A stretch of 64,000 bases of DNA from [Pasteurella] aerogenes (GTDB lineage Bacteria > Pseudomonadota > Gammaproteobacteria > Enterobacterales > Pasteurellaceae), in contig LR134362.1 of the NCBI GenBank assembly GCA_900637275.1, positions 620,001 through 684,000 on the forward strand, written 5' to 3'. Position 1 is the first letter of the stretch. Every line of letters starts with the position of its first letter. Below, one piece after another: positions 34,115 to 43,086 of this stretch. Below the pieces are notes generated by a model that did not search any database, was not told the DNA's origin, and saw only the letters and a program-made list of their open reading frames with translations. A program made the translations under genes and the position numbers.

Positions 34115-35164
34115 TTGGCAAAACGTAAATTAACCCAAAATCAACAACGTCGAATTCAATCGAATAATGCGAAAACCTTGCACCGTCATCAGAAAAAAAC
34201 AAAAAATGAGGTAGAGTGGCAAGAGGATATGCTGGGTGAGTCGCAAGAAGGCATTGTGGTGACAAGATATTCTATTCATGCAGATGTGGAAGATGAGCAA
34301 GGCGTGATTTTTCGTTGCAATTTGCGCCGGACGCTATCGAATGTGGTGGTGGGCGACCGGGTGATTTGGCGCAAAGGTAACGCACAATTGCAAGGCGTTA
34401 GTGGGGTGATTGAAGCAATTCATCCGCGTCATTCGGAAATTTCCCGTCCTGACTATTACGACGGGTTAAAAGTGATTGCGGCGAATATTGATCGCATTGT
34501 GATTGTATCGGCGGTGTTACCGAGTTTGTCATTGAATATTATTGATCGTTATTTGGTGATGTGTGAAAACGCGCATATTCCGGCATTGATTGTATTGAAC
34601 AAAGCGGACTTATTGAGCGAGGAAGCGCGCCAAGATGCGCAGGCACAGCTACAAATTTATCGTGATATTGGCTATGAAACCTTGATGATTTCAGCAAAGA
34701 GCGGTGAAAATATGCAAAATTTGACCGCACTTTTATCACAAGGCACCGCCATTTTTGTTGGGCAATCCGGTGTGGGGAAATCCAGTTTAATTAATTATTT
34801 GTTGCCACAGGAAAATATTTTAACCGGAGAAGTGAGCGCAACTTCGGGGTTAGGGCAACATACCACAACGTCATCTCGTTTGTATCATTTACCACAAGGT
34901 GGGAATTTGATTGACTCTCCCGGTATTCGTGAATTTGGATTGTGGCATTTAGATCGCGATCAAATTACGCGAGGCTATCGAGAATTTCAATATGTGTTGG
35001 GAACTTGCAAGTTTCGGGATTGCAAACATCTAAACGATCCCGGTTGCGCTTTGCGAGAAGCAGTTGAGCAAGGCAAAATTCATGCGTTGCGTTTTGAGAA
35101 TTACCATCGTTTGATCGCCAGTATCGCCGAAACGAAGTCACAACGCTATTTTTCTCTGGACTAA
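34115..35164 (+). CDS. rsgA: Small ribosomal subunit biogenesis GTPase RsgA
   Basis: A 349-aa circularly permuted GTPase that releases from maturing 30S subunits. After an OB fold the G motifs appear in the order G4 (VLNKADLL), G1 (FVGQSGVGKSSL) and G3 (DSPGIREFG), diagnostic of the family. A zinc site follows (CKFRDCKHLNDPGC). Start TTG at 34115 with AAGGA 6 nt upstream. Confidence 0.96.
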   Translation: MAKRKLTQNQQRRIQSNNAKTLHRHQKKTKNEVEWQEDMLGESQEGIVVTRYSIHADVEDEQGVIFRCNLRRTLSNVVVGDRVIWRKGNAQLQGVSGVIEAIHPRHSEISRPDYYDGLKVIAANIDRIVIVSAVLPSLSLNIIDRYLVMCENAHIPALIVLNKADLLSEEARQDAQAQLQIYRDIGYETLMISAKSGENMQNLTALLSQGTAIFVGQSGVGKSSLINYLLPQENILTGEVSATSGLGQHTTTSSRLYHLPQGGNLIDSPGIREFGLWHLDRDQITRGYREFQYVLGTCKFRDCKHLNDPGCALREAVEQGKIHALRFENYHRLIASIAETKSQRYFSLD

Positions 35165-35217
35165 GGTTACACAATCGTTAACTTTTGAGTGTTTTTTAAT
35201 CTATTTCACTGTTTTTT

Positions 35218-35233
35218 TGTGATGTAGTTCAAA
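35218..35233 (+). promoter_or_regulatory. Candidate CRP site upstream of ptsH
   Basis: TGTGA-TGTAGT-TCAAA matches the CRP consensus TGTGA-N6-TCACA at eight of ten positions, with A/T-rich flanks. A TATTGT -10-like hexamer about 30 bp downstream would place the site near -41.5. E. coli pts is CRP-controlled. Confidence 0.5.
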
Positions 35234-35392
35234 TTTTGGTGTGTTCGAACTTGATTATTGTTATTTGAACATTGATACTACGCGAGATTTATTTTAAAAA
35301 ATAAAATAAATAAGAGAAAATGAATTTATGGATTTAGCTTAAATCCGTTAATGACTTTTTAACTTAATTTATAATGAAAAGAGGATACAACT

Positions 35393-35650
35393 ATGTACTC
35401 AAAAGATGTTGAAATTATTGCTCCAAACGGATTACACACTCGCCCGGCAGCTCAGTTTGTAAAAGAAGCGAAAGCCTTTGTTTCTGACGTGACCGTAACC
35501 TCTGGTGGGAAAAGTGCAAGTGCAAAAAGTTTGTTCAAATTACAAACACTTGGTTTAACTCAAGGCACGGTGATCACGATTTCTGCGGAAGGTGAAGACG
35601 AGCAAAAAGCGGTTGAGCATTTAGTTGCGTTAATCCCGACCTTAGAATAA
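35393..35650 (+). CDS. ptsH: Phosphocarrier protein HPr
   Basis: An 85-aa PTS phosphocarrier. His15 in APNGLHTRPAA receives phosphate from enzyme I; Ser46 lies in SASAKSLFKLQTLGL. It passes phosphate to EIIA proteins such as Crr. AGAGGA precedes the ATG. First gene of ptsH-ptsI-crr. Confidence 0.98.
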   Translation: MYSKDVEIIAPNGLHTRPAAQFVKEAKAFVSDVTVTSGGKSASAKSLFKLQTLGLTQGTVITISAEGEDEQKAVEHLVALIPTLE

Positions 35651-35659
35651 GGGGTGATT

Positions 35660-35710
35660 AGCCATAGGACGGCATTTTTATTTGGTGAAATAAAAATGGG
35701 TGCTATGGCT
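35660..35710 (+). other. Large two-part stem-loop between ptsH and ptsI
   Basis: Outer stem AGCCATAG/CTATGGCT (8 bp), a 5/4-nt internal loop (GACGG/GGTG), inner stem CATTTTTATTT/AAATAAAAATG (11 bp) and a GGTG loop. No T-run follows, so an mRNA-processing or stability element is likelier than a terminator. Confidence 0.75.
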
Positions 35711-35758
35711 ATTATTCTATCTAATACTTTAATTTTATTGACATTTGGAAGGTAACAT

Positions 35759-37486
35759 ATGATTTCAGGTATTCCAGCATCACCGGGAATTGTTTTCGGT
35801 AAAGCGCTTGTATTGAAAGAAGAAAAAATTGTACTCGATACACAAAAAATTCGTGAAGATCAAATTGAAACGGAAATTGCACGCTTTTATGAAGGGCGAG
35901 CAGCAGCAGTTGAGCAGTTAACTTCGATTAAAGATCGTGCGTTGCGCACTTTAGGTGAAGAAAAAGCAGCAATTTTTGAAGGTCATTTGATGATCTTGGA
36001 AGATGAAGAATTAGAAGAAGAAATTGTTGATTATTTGCGTTCAAATAAAGTGAATGCTGGTGTGGCGGCAAGTGTGATTATTGATCAGCAAGTCGCGATG
36101 CTTTCCGAGATTGATGATGAATACTTGAAAGAGCGCGCAGGCGATATTCGCGATATTGGTAACCGTTTGGTAAAAAATATTTTAGGTATGCATATTGTGG
36201 ATTTGGGCGATATTAACGAAGAAGCGATTTTGGTTGCTTATGATTTAACGCCATCTGAAACAGCGCAATTAAATTTGGATAAAGTATTAGGGTTTATTAC
36301 CGATATTGGTGGCAGAACATCACATACTTCAATTATGGCACGTTCTTTAGAGTTGCCGGCGATTGTGGGAACCAATAATGTCACGCAATTGGTGAATACC
36401 GGTGATTATTTAATTCTTGATGCAGTGAATAATGCGGTTTATGTTAATCCGACACAGTCTGAAATCGATCGTTTAAAAGCTTTAGAGCAACAATTGGCGG
36501 AAGAAAAAGCGGAATTAGCCAAATTAAAAGATTTACCGGCGTTAACTTTAGATGGGCGTCGTGTGGATGTGGTAGCTAATATCGGTACGATTCGTGATTG
36601 TGAAGGGGCAGATCGTAACGGAGCGGAAGGTGTTGGTTTATATCGTACCGAATTTTTATTTATGGATCGTGATCAATTGCCAACGGAAGAAGAACAATTT
36701 ATTGCTTATAAAGAAGTAGTTGAAGCGATGAATGGTCGTTTGGTGGTGTTGCGTACTATGGATATTGGCGGTGATAAAGAGTTACCATATTTAAATTTAC
36801 CGAAAGAAATGAACCCGTTCTTAGGCTGGCGTGCTATTCGTATTGCTTTGGATCGTCGCGAAATTTTAGTGGCTCAATTGCGTGCGGTGTTAAGAGCTTC
36901 CGCGTTTGGTAAATTGGCAATAATGTTCCCGATGATTATTTCTGTGGAAGAAATTCGCGAATTAAAATTGGTGATTGATGTGCTTAAACAAGAGTTACGC
37001 AATGAAGGAAAAGCCTTTGATGAAAATATTCAAATTGGTGTAATGGTGGAAACTCCATCTGCGGCAGTGAATGCGAGATTTTTAGCGAAAGAAGTGGATT
37101 TCTTCAGTATCGGTACCAATGATTTGACGCAATATACTTTGGCGGTGGATCGCGGTAATGAATTAATTTCTCATTTGTATAATCCGATGTCACCGTCTGT
37201 GTTGAATTTAATTAAGCAAGTTATTGATGCTTCTCATGCTGAGGGTAAATGGACCGGGATGTGCGGTGAGTTAGCCGGTGATGAGAAAGCGACAATCCTG
37301 CTATTGGGAATGGGGCTGGATGAATTTAGTATGAGTGCGATTTCGGTTCCTCGCATTAAGAAACTTATTCGCAATGTAAATTATCAGGATGCGAAAGAGT
37401 TAGCGGAGAATGCCTTGCAACAACCTACTGCAGCGGATATTGAAAAATTAGTTGTAGATTTTTTAGCAGAAAAAGCATTAAACTAG
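35759..37486 (+). CDS. ptsI: Phosphoenolpyruvate-protein phosphotransferase (enzyme I)
   Basis: A 575-aa enzyme moving phosphate from PEP to HPr. The phospho-His region is DIGGRTSHTSIMARSLELPAIVG; the PEP-binding barrel shows GVGLYRTEFLFMDRDQLPTEEEQF, FLGWRAIRIALDR and the active Cys in WTGMCGELAGDEKA. Length as in E. coli. It is separated from ptsH by a 108-nt spacer carrying a large hairpin. Confidence 0.98.
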   Translation: MISGIPASPGIVFGKALVLKEEKIVLDTQKIREDQIETEIARFYEGRAAAVEQLTSIKDRALRTLGEEKAAIFEGHLMILEDEELEEEIVDYLRSNKVNAGVAASVIIDQQVAMLSEIDDEYLKERAGDIRDIGNRLVKNILGMHIVDLGDINEEAILVAYDLTPSETAQLNLDKVLGFITDIGGRTSHTSIMARSLELPAIVGTNNVTQLVNTGDYLILDAVNNAVYVNPTQSEIDRLKALEQQLAEEKAELAKLKDLPALTLDGRRVDVVANIGTIRDCEGADRNGAEGVGLYRTEFLFMDRDQLPTEEEQFIAYKEVVEAMNGRLVVLRTMDIGGDKELPYLNLPKEMNPFLGWRAIRIALDRREILVAQLRAVLRASAFGKLAIMFPMIISVEEIRELKLVIDVLKQELRNEGKAFDENIQIGVMVETPSAAVNARFLAKEVDFFSIGTNDLTQYTLAVDRGNELISHLYNPMSPSVLNLIKQVIDASHAEGKWTGMCGELAGDEKATILLLGMGLDEFSMSAISVPRIKKLIRNVNYQDAKELAENALQQPTAADIEKLVVDFLAEKALN

Positions 37487-37546
37487 ATACAAATTATCAC
37501 TTTTACGATAGAATGCTCAAGAGATTTACTTAGTAGGAGACTAAAA

Positions 37547-38047
37547 ATGGGTTTTTTTGATAGATTATTTGGTTCAAAAGACGGTAAGGCGGTGGATGTT
37601 GAGATTTATGCGCCACTTTCCGGTGAAATTGTAAATATTGAAGACGTACCAGATGTTGTTTTTTCAGAAAAAATTGTTGGTGACGGTGTCGCTATTCGTC
37701 CTACCGGCAATACCATTGTTGCGCCGGTTGATGGTGTCATTGGTAAAATTTTTGAAACCAATCATGCTTTTTCAATGGAATCAAAAGAAGGTGTTGAGCT
37801 TTTTGTACACTTCGGTATTGATACTGTTGAACTAAAAGGTGAAGGGTTTACACGTGTTGCTCAAGAAGGTCAGGCAGTTAAACGTGGTGATGTTGTTATC
37901 CAATTTGATTTGGAACTATTAGAAGCCAAAGCAAAATCTGTACTAACACCGGTTGTTATCTCCAATATGGATGAAATTAGTAATATCGATAAAAAAACTG
38001 GCGAGGTTCTTGCCGGCGAAAGTGTCGTATTAGTGTTGAAAAAATAA
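37547..38047 (+). CDS. crr: Glucose-type PTS enzyme IIA (Crr)
   Basis: A 166-aa EIIA-Glc protein. The two active histidines are His73 (ETNHAFS) and His88 (ELFVHFGIDTVEL), the latter being the phosphorylated one. The protein regulates adenylate cyclase and non-PTS uptake. A strong terminator follows. Confidence 0.97.
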   Translation: MGFFDRLFGSKDGKAVDVEIYAPLSGEIVNIEDVPDVVFSEKIVGDGVAIRPTGNTIVAPVDGVIGKIFETNHAFSMESKEGVELFVHFGIDTVELKGEGFTRVAQEGQAVKRGDVVIQFDLELLEAKAKSVLTPVVISNMDEISNIDKKTGEVLAGESVVLVLKK

Positions 38048-38055
38048 TATCCTGA

Positions 38056-38087
38056 AAAAAGTCCATTGTTAAAATGGACTTTTTTAT
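38056..38087 (+). terminator. Terminator of ptsHI-crr
   Basis: AAAAAGTCCATT and AATGGACTTTTT form a 12-bp stem with a 5-nt loop, ending in a T-run. Confidence 0.9.
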
Positions 38088-38353
38088 TTGCGTATTTTTT
38101 ACGTTTATCTAACTTTTTGTAATTAAATTTGTCTAAAAAATGAGCTTTTTGCTTGATGGAGACAAAAATTACTATCTTTCTCTCAAAAAATCTAATAATA
38201 TTTATCAAATTTGTTAAGAATTTGTGAATTCTCTTTTGCTGTATATTTTAAGAGAAATCGTTTGCAAATTAATAAAGATTTAGTTATCTATCCGTTGTTT
38301 AATTTCTACGTGAAATTAAGCTTAACATTAACTCAAATAATAAGGAAAAGACT
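38088..38353 (+). other. aceE upstream region, A/T-rich, no certain element
   Basis: About 265 bp of A/T-rich sequence carrying the aceE promoter and leader. I searched by eye for a PdhR-type palindrome (AATTGGT-N3-ACCAATT) and did not find one. TTTGCTGTATATTTTAAG near 38233 could be part of a promoter. The aceE ribosome site TAAGGA lies at about 38341. Confidence 0.4.
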
Positions 38354-41017
38354 ATGTCAGAAATTTTAAGAAATGACGTAGATCCAGTCGAAACGAATGA
38401 TTGGTTGTTGGCTATCGATTCATTAATCCGTGAAGAAGGTGTTGAGAGAGCTCAATTTATTATTGAGCAATTGATGCAACGCGCTCGTGCAAATTCCGTA
38501 TCTTTGCCTACCGGAGTGACAACAGATTATATCAATACCATTTCTGTTGATGAAGAACCGAACTACCCGGGTAATTTGGATTTAGAGCGTCGCATTCGTA
38601 GTGCAATTCGTTGGAATGCTAACATGATGGTATTAAGAGCTTCTAACAAACACCTTGAGCTTGGTGGTCATATGGCATCATACCAATCTTCAGCGACTAT
38701 CTATGAAGTTTGTTTCAACCATATTTTCAAAGCGCGCACCGAAAAGAACGGTGGTGATTTAGTTTATTTCCAAGGTCATATCTCTCCAGGAATTTATGCC
38801 CGTGCTTTCTTAGAAGGTCGTTTGACACAAGAACAATTAGATAATTTCCGTCAAGAAGTACATGGTAAAGGGATTTCTTCTTATCCTCACCCAAGATTGA
38901 TGCCTGAATTCTGGCAGTTCCCAACTGTTTCTATGGGATTGGGACCGTTGAGTGCAATTTATCAAGCACGTTTCTTAAAATACTTACATAATCGTGGCTT
39001 AAAAGATACTTCTGAGCAAACCGTATATGCATTCTTAGGTGACGGTGAAATGGATGAGGTTGAATCACGTGGTGCGATCGCGTTTGCCGCACGTGAACAG
39101 CTAGATAACCTAGTATTTGTTATTAACTGTAACTTACAACGTCTAGACGGTCCAGTAACCGGTAATGGTAAAATTATCCAAGAATTAGAAGGTACCTTTA
39201 ACGGAGCTGGTTGGGAAGTGATCAAAGTAATTTGGGGTCGTCCTTGGGATCGTTTATTGCAACGTGATACTTCTGGTAAATTATTACAATTAATGATGGA
39301 AGTTGTGGATGGTGACTACCAAACATTTAAATCAAAAGATGGTGCTTATGTTCGTAAACACTTCTTTGGTCGTTATCCTGAAACAGAAGCACTTGTTGCA
39401 GATATGACAGATGATGAAATCTGGGCATTAAACCGTGGCGGTCATGATCCTGTAAAAGTGTTTGCTGCTTTCAATAAAGCAAAACAAGTTAAAGGTAAAC
39501 CGGTTGTACTTCTACTGAAAACCATTAAAGGTTATGGTATGGGTGATGCCGCTGAAGGTAAAAATATCGCTCACCAAGTGAAAAAAATGAGCGATTCTAA
39601 CGTGAAACAATTCCGCGATCGTTTCAGTATTCCTGTTGCTGATGAAGATTTGGAAAAACTTCCGTATATTACTTTTGCTGAAGGTTCCGAAGAATATAAA
39701 TATTTACATGAACGTCGCCAAGCGTTAAGCGGTTACTTGCCAACTCGCTTACCACGTTTCACACAACAACTTGAAGTGCCTGCACTAGAAGATTTTGCAC
39801 AATTGTTCGAAGAACAAGCGCGTCCGATTTCTACTACAATGGCATTTGTACGTTCACTTAACGTATTATTGAAAAATCAATCTATCGGTAAACATATAGT
39901 TCCAATTTTAGCGGATGAAGCACGTACCTTTGGTATGGAAGGATTATTCCGTCAAATCGGTATTTATAATCCGCACGGTCAAAATTATACTCCTCAAGAT
40001 CGTGAGCAAGTGGCTTATTATCGTGAAGCGGTTGATGGCCAAGTATTGCAAGAAGGGATCAATGAACAAGGTGCCACTGCATCTTGGTTAGCTGCAGCAA
40101 CCTCTTATTCAACCAATGATGTACCGATGATCCCATTCTATGTGTACTATTCAATGTTTGGTTTCCAACGTGTCGGCGATTTAATGTGGGCAGCAGGTGA
40201 CCAACGTGCGCGTGGATTCATGATCGGTGGTACTTCAGGTCGTACAACCTTGAATGGTGAGGGTTTACAACATGAAGATGGTCATAGCCATATTCAATCA
40301 TTGACTATTCCAAGCTGTGTATCCTATGACCCAGCATTTGCCTATGAAGTTGCTGTTATTATGCAAGATGGTGTTCGTCGTATGTATGGTCCAGATCAAG
40401 AAGATGTGTTCTACTATATTACTACATTGAACGAAACTTACGATCAACCGGCGATGCCAAAAGGTGCGGAAGAAGGTATTCGTAAAGGTATTTATAAATT
40501 TGAAACCGTGACTGGTCAAGGTAAAGGTAAAGTTCAATTACTTGGTTCTGGTTCGATTTTACGTCACGTACGTGAAGCGGCGAAAATTCTTGCGGATGAA
40601 TATGGTATCACCTCTGATGTCTATAGTGTGACTTCATTTACTGAATTAGCACGCGAAGGAGCAGAAGTAGCGCGTTGGAATTTATTACATCCGACTGAAA
40701 CACCAAAAGTGCCTTATATCGCTCAAGTGATGAATGATGCACCGGCAGTTGCTTCAACTGACTATATGAAACTTTTTGCAGAGCAAGTGCGTGCGTATGT
40801 ACCTGCACAAGGTTATCATGTACTTGGTACTGACGGTTTTGGTCGTTCAGACAGCCGCGAAAATTTACGTGAACATTTTGAAGTAGATGAGCATTATGTT
40901 GTGGTTGCAGCGCTAGCAGAACTTGCACAGCAAGGTACTGTAGATAAAAAAGTTGTTGCTGAAGCAATCGCTAAATATGGCATTGATGCGGATAAAGTAA
41001 ATCCATTACACGCTTAA
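38354..41017 (+). CDS. aceE: Pyruvate dehydrogenase E1 component (homodimeric)
   Basis: An 887-aa thiamine-diphosphate enzyme, same length as E. coli AceE. The cofactor motif is GDGEMDEVESRGAIAFAAREQLDNLVFVINCNLQ. Near the active site are LGGHMASYQSSATIYEVCFNH, GQGHISPG-like FQGHISPG and the histidine-rich LQHEDGHSHIQ. It decarboxylates pyruvate and hands the acetyl group to AceF. First gene of aceE-aceF-lpdA. Confidence 0.97.
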   Translation: MSEILRNDVDPVETNDWLLAIDSLIREEGVERAQFIIEQLMQRARANSVSLPTGVTTDYINTISVDEEPNYPGNLDLERRIRSAIRWNANMMVLRASNKHLELGGHMASYQSSATIYEVCFNHIFKARTEKNGGDLVYFQGHISPGIYARAFLEGRLTQEQLDNFRQEVHGKGISSYPHPRLMPEFWQFPTVSMGLGPLSAIYQARFLKYLHNRGLKDTSEQTVYAFLGDGEMDEVESRGAIAFAAREQLDNLVFVINCNLQRLDGPVTGNGKIIQELEGTFNGAGWEVIKVIWGRPWDRLLQRDTSGKLLQLMMEVVDGDYQTFKSKDGAYVRKHFFGRYPETEALVADMTDDEIWALNRGGHDPVKVFAAFNKAKQVKGKPVVLLLKTIKGYGMGDAAEGKNIAHQVKKMSDSNVKQFRDRFSIPVADEDLEKLPYITFAEGSEEYKYLHERRQALSGYLPTRLPRFTQQLEVPALEDFAQLFEEQARPISTTMAFVRSLNVLLKNQSIGKHIVPILADEARTFGMEGLFRQIGIYNPHGQNYTPQDREQVAYYREAVDGQVLQEGINEQGATASWLAAATSYSTNDVPMIPFYVYYSMFGFQRVGDLMWAAGDQRARGFMIGGTSGRTTLNGEGLQHEDGHSHIQSLTIPSCVSYDPAFAYEVAVIMQDGVRRMYGPDQEDVFYYITTLNETYDQPAMPKGAEEGIRKGIYKFETVTGQGKGKVQLLGSGSILRHVREAAKILADEYGITSDVYSVTSFTELAREGAEVARWNLLHPTETPKVPYIAQVMNDAPAVASTDYMKLFAEQVRAYVPAQGYHVLGTDGFGRSDSRENLREHFEVDEHYVVVAALAELAQQGTVDKKVVAEAIAKYGIDADKVNPLHA

Positions 41018-41022
41018 TGTAC

Positions 41023-41040
41023 TGTGGGCTTCGGCCCACA
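41023..41040 (+). other. TTCG-capped hairpin between aceE and aceF
   Basis: TGTGGGC-TTCG-GCCCACA: a 7-bp G/C-rich stem with the very stable UUCG tetraloop and no T-run. It is likely an mRNA stabilising or processing element in the operon. Confidence 0.75.
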
Positions 41041-41101
41041 ATACACATTGATTCATAATGATAAAAAGCTACTCATCTAACAAGCAAAGGATAAGTTAAA
41101 A

Positions 41102-42994
41102 ATGGCAAAAGAAATTCAAATCCCGGATATCGGTGGAGATGAAGTTACTGTTACGGAAGTAATGGTGAAAGCAGGTGATACGATCGTTGCTGAACAATCG
41201 GTAATTAACGTTGAAGGTGATAAAGCCTCCATGGAAGTTCCAGCTCCAGAAGCCGGTGTAATTAAAGAAGTTTTGGTTAAAGTTGGTGATAAAGTAACGA
41301 CTGGCACACCAATGTTTATCTTAGAAAGCGCGGATGCTGCACCAGCACCAGCAGCGAAAGAAGAAAAAGCGCCAGCACCAGCTCCGCAAGCAACAGCCAG
41401 TGCGGTTGTTGATGTTAACGTTCCGGATATCGGTGGCGACGAAGTGAATGTGACCGAAATTATGGTCAAAGTTGGCGATCGTGTTGAAGCGGAACAATCT
41501 ATTTTAAATGTGGAAGGTGATAAAGCCTCCATGGAAGTTCCTGCGCCTGTTGCCGGTGTGGTAAAAGAAATTTTAATCAATGTTGGTGATAAAGTTTCTA
41601 CCGGAACCTTAGTGATGAAATTTGAAGTCGCAGGTTCAGCACCGGCTGCCGCAGCTGCCTCTCAACCTGCTGCGCAAGCACAACCAGCTGCAGCGGCACA
41701 AAGTGCGGTGCAAGATGTGAACGTTCCGGATATTGGTGGAGACGAAGTGAATGTAACTGAAATTATGGTAAGCGTAGGCGATACTGTAACGGAAGAACAA
41801 TCACTTATCACCGTTGAGGGCGACAAAGCATCAATGGAAGTACCTGCACCATTTGCCGGTGTGGTGAAAGAAATTTTAGTAAAATCTGGTGATAAAGTAT
41901 CAACAGGTTCATTGATTATGCGCTTTGAAGTGGCTGGCGCAGCTCCGGCAGCACAACCAGCCCCCGCTGCTGCTCAATCGGCCGCACCAGCACCAACTGC
42001 AGCTCCAGCGGCGGCTTCTGCTCCTACAAATCAAGCAGATGTTACCGCAAGTGCCGTATTTGCTCATGCAACACCGGTTGTACGTCGTTTAGCACGCGAA
42101 TTTGGTGTTAATTTAGACAAAGTAAAAGGTACTGGACGCAAAGGTCGCATTCTAAAAGAAGACGTTCAGGCTTATGTGAAAGCAGCGATTAAAGCTGTTG
42201 AATCTGGAACAGTTGCAGCTGCGCCAGCAGGTCAAGCGAATGGCGCAGGCTTAGGTTTGTTACCATGGCCGAAAGTAGATTTCAGCAAATTTGGTGCAGT
42301 AGAGCAAGTTGAATTAGGTCGTATTCAAAAAATCTCTGGGGCAAACTTACACCGTAACTGGGTAATGATTCCTCATGTTACCCAATGGGATAAAGCCGAT
42401 ATCACCGAGTTAGAAAAATTCCGTAAAGAACAAAATGTGTTAGCGGAAAAACAAAAACTTGATGTGAAAATTACTCCGTTAGTGTTCATCATGAAAGCGG
42501 TAGCAAAAGCATTAGAAGCCTATCCTCGCTTCAACAGCTCGCTTTCAGAAGATGCACAAAGCCTGATTTTGAAAAAATATATCAATATTGGTGTTGCGGT
42601 GGATACGCCAAACGGTTTAGTGGTTCCTGTATTTAAAGATGTTAACAAAAAAGGCATCATTGAACTTTCTCGCGAATTAGCGGAAATTTCTAAGAAAGCG
42701 CGTGCAGGTAAACTAACTGCTTCCGATATGCAAGGTGGATGTTTCACTATTTCTAGCCTTGGTGGTATTGGCGGAACACACTTCACGCCAATCGTTAATG
42801 CACCGGAAGTGGCGATCTTAGGTGTATCTAAATCTGAAATGACTCCGGTATGGAACGGTAAAGATTTCACTCCTCGTTTAATGCTTCCATTGTCATTATC
42901 ATACGATCACCGTGTGATTGATGGAGCGGATGGTGCGAGATTTATTACTTTCATTAATGGCGTATTAAGCGATCTTCGTCGTTTAGTGATGTAG
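41102..42994 (+). CDS. aceF: Pyruvate dehydrogenase E2 (dihydrolipoyl acetyltransferase), three lipoyl domains
   Basis: A 630-aa core protein. Three lipoyl domains, each with VEGDKASMEVPAP, carry lipoyl lysines at about residues 41, 141 and 242, joined by Ala/Pro/Gln linkers. A peripheral-subunit-binding domain follows (TPVVRRLAREFGVNLDKVKGTGRKGRILKEDV, ~315-355), then the acetyltransferase domain ending with the catalytic YDHRVIDGADGARF. The domain repeats are also visible as near-identical DNA spaced about 300 nt apart. Confidence 0.97.
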   Translation: MAKEIQIPDIGGDEVTVTEVMVKAGDTIVAEQSVINVEGDKASMEVPAPEAGVIKEVLVKVGDKVTTGTPMFILESADAAPAPAAKEEKAPAPAPQATASAVVDVNVPDIGGDEVNVTEIMVKVGDRVEAEQSILNVEGDKASMEVPAPVAGVVKEILINVGDKVSTGTLVMKFEVAGSAPAAAAASQPAAQAQPAAAAQSAVQDVNVPDIGGDEVNVTEIMVSVGDTVTEEQSLITVEGDKASMEVPAPFAGVVKEILVKSGDKVSTGSLIMRFEVAGAAPAAQPAPAAAQSAAPAPTAAPAAASAPTNQADVTASAVFAHATPVVRRLAREFGVNLDKVKGTGRKGRILKEDVQAYVKAAIKAVESGTVAAAPAGQANGAGLGLLPWPKVDFSKFGAVEQVELGRIQKISGANLHRNWVMIPHVTQWDKADITELEKFRKEQNVLAEKQKLDVKITPLVFIMKAVAKALEAYPRFNSSLSEDAQSLILKKYINIGVAVDTPNGLVVPVFKDVNKKGIIELSRELAEISKKARAGKLTASDMQGGCFTISSLGGIGGTHFTPIVNAPEVAILGVSKSEMTPVWNGKDFTPRLMLPLSLSYDHRVIDGADGARFITFINGVLSDLRRLVM

Positions 42995-43086
42995 TCTTAG
43001 CAATAATTGGATAGTGGGTGGGGATTTTCCCTGCCCAAGAAGTTAAAGTGCGGTGCAAAATCGCAAAGTTTTAACGAGGTAAAAAG

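Noticed and set aside
38088..38353. PdhR operator upstream of aceE
   Set aside because: No AATTGGT-N3-ACCAATT-like palindrome could be found by eye.
41116..41580. 154-codon minus-strand frame opposite aceF
   Set aside because: It is created by the repeated lipoyl-domain codons on the plus strand and has low-complexity Ser/Thr/Ala composition.
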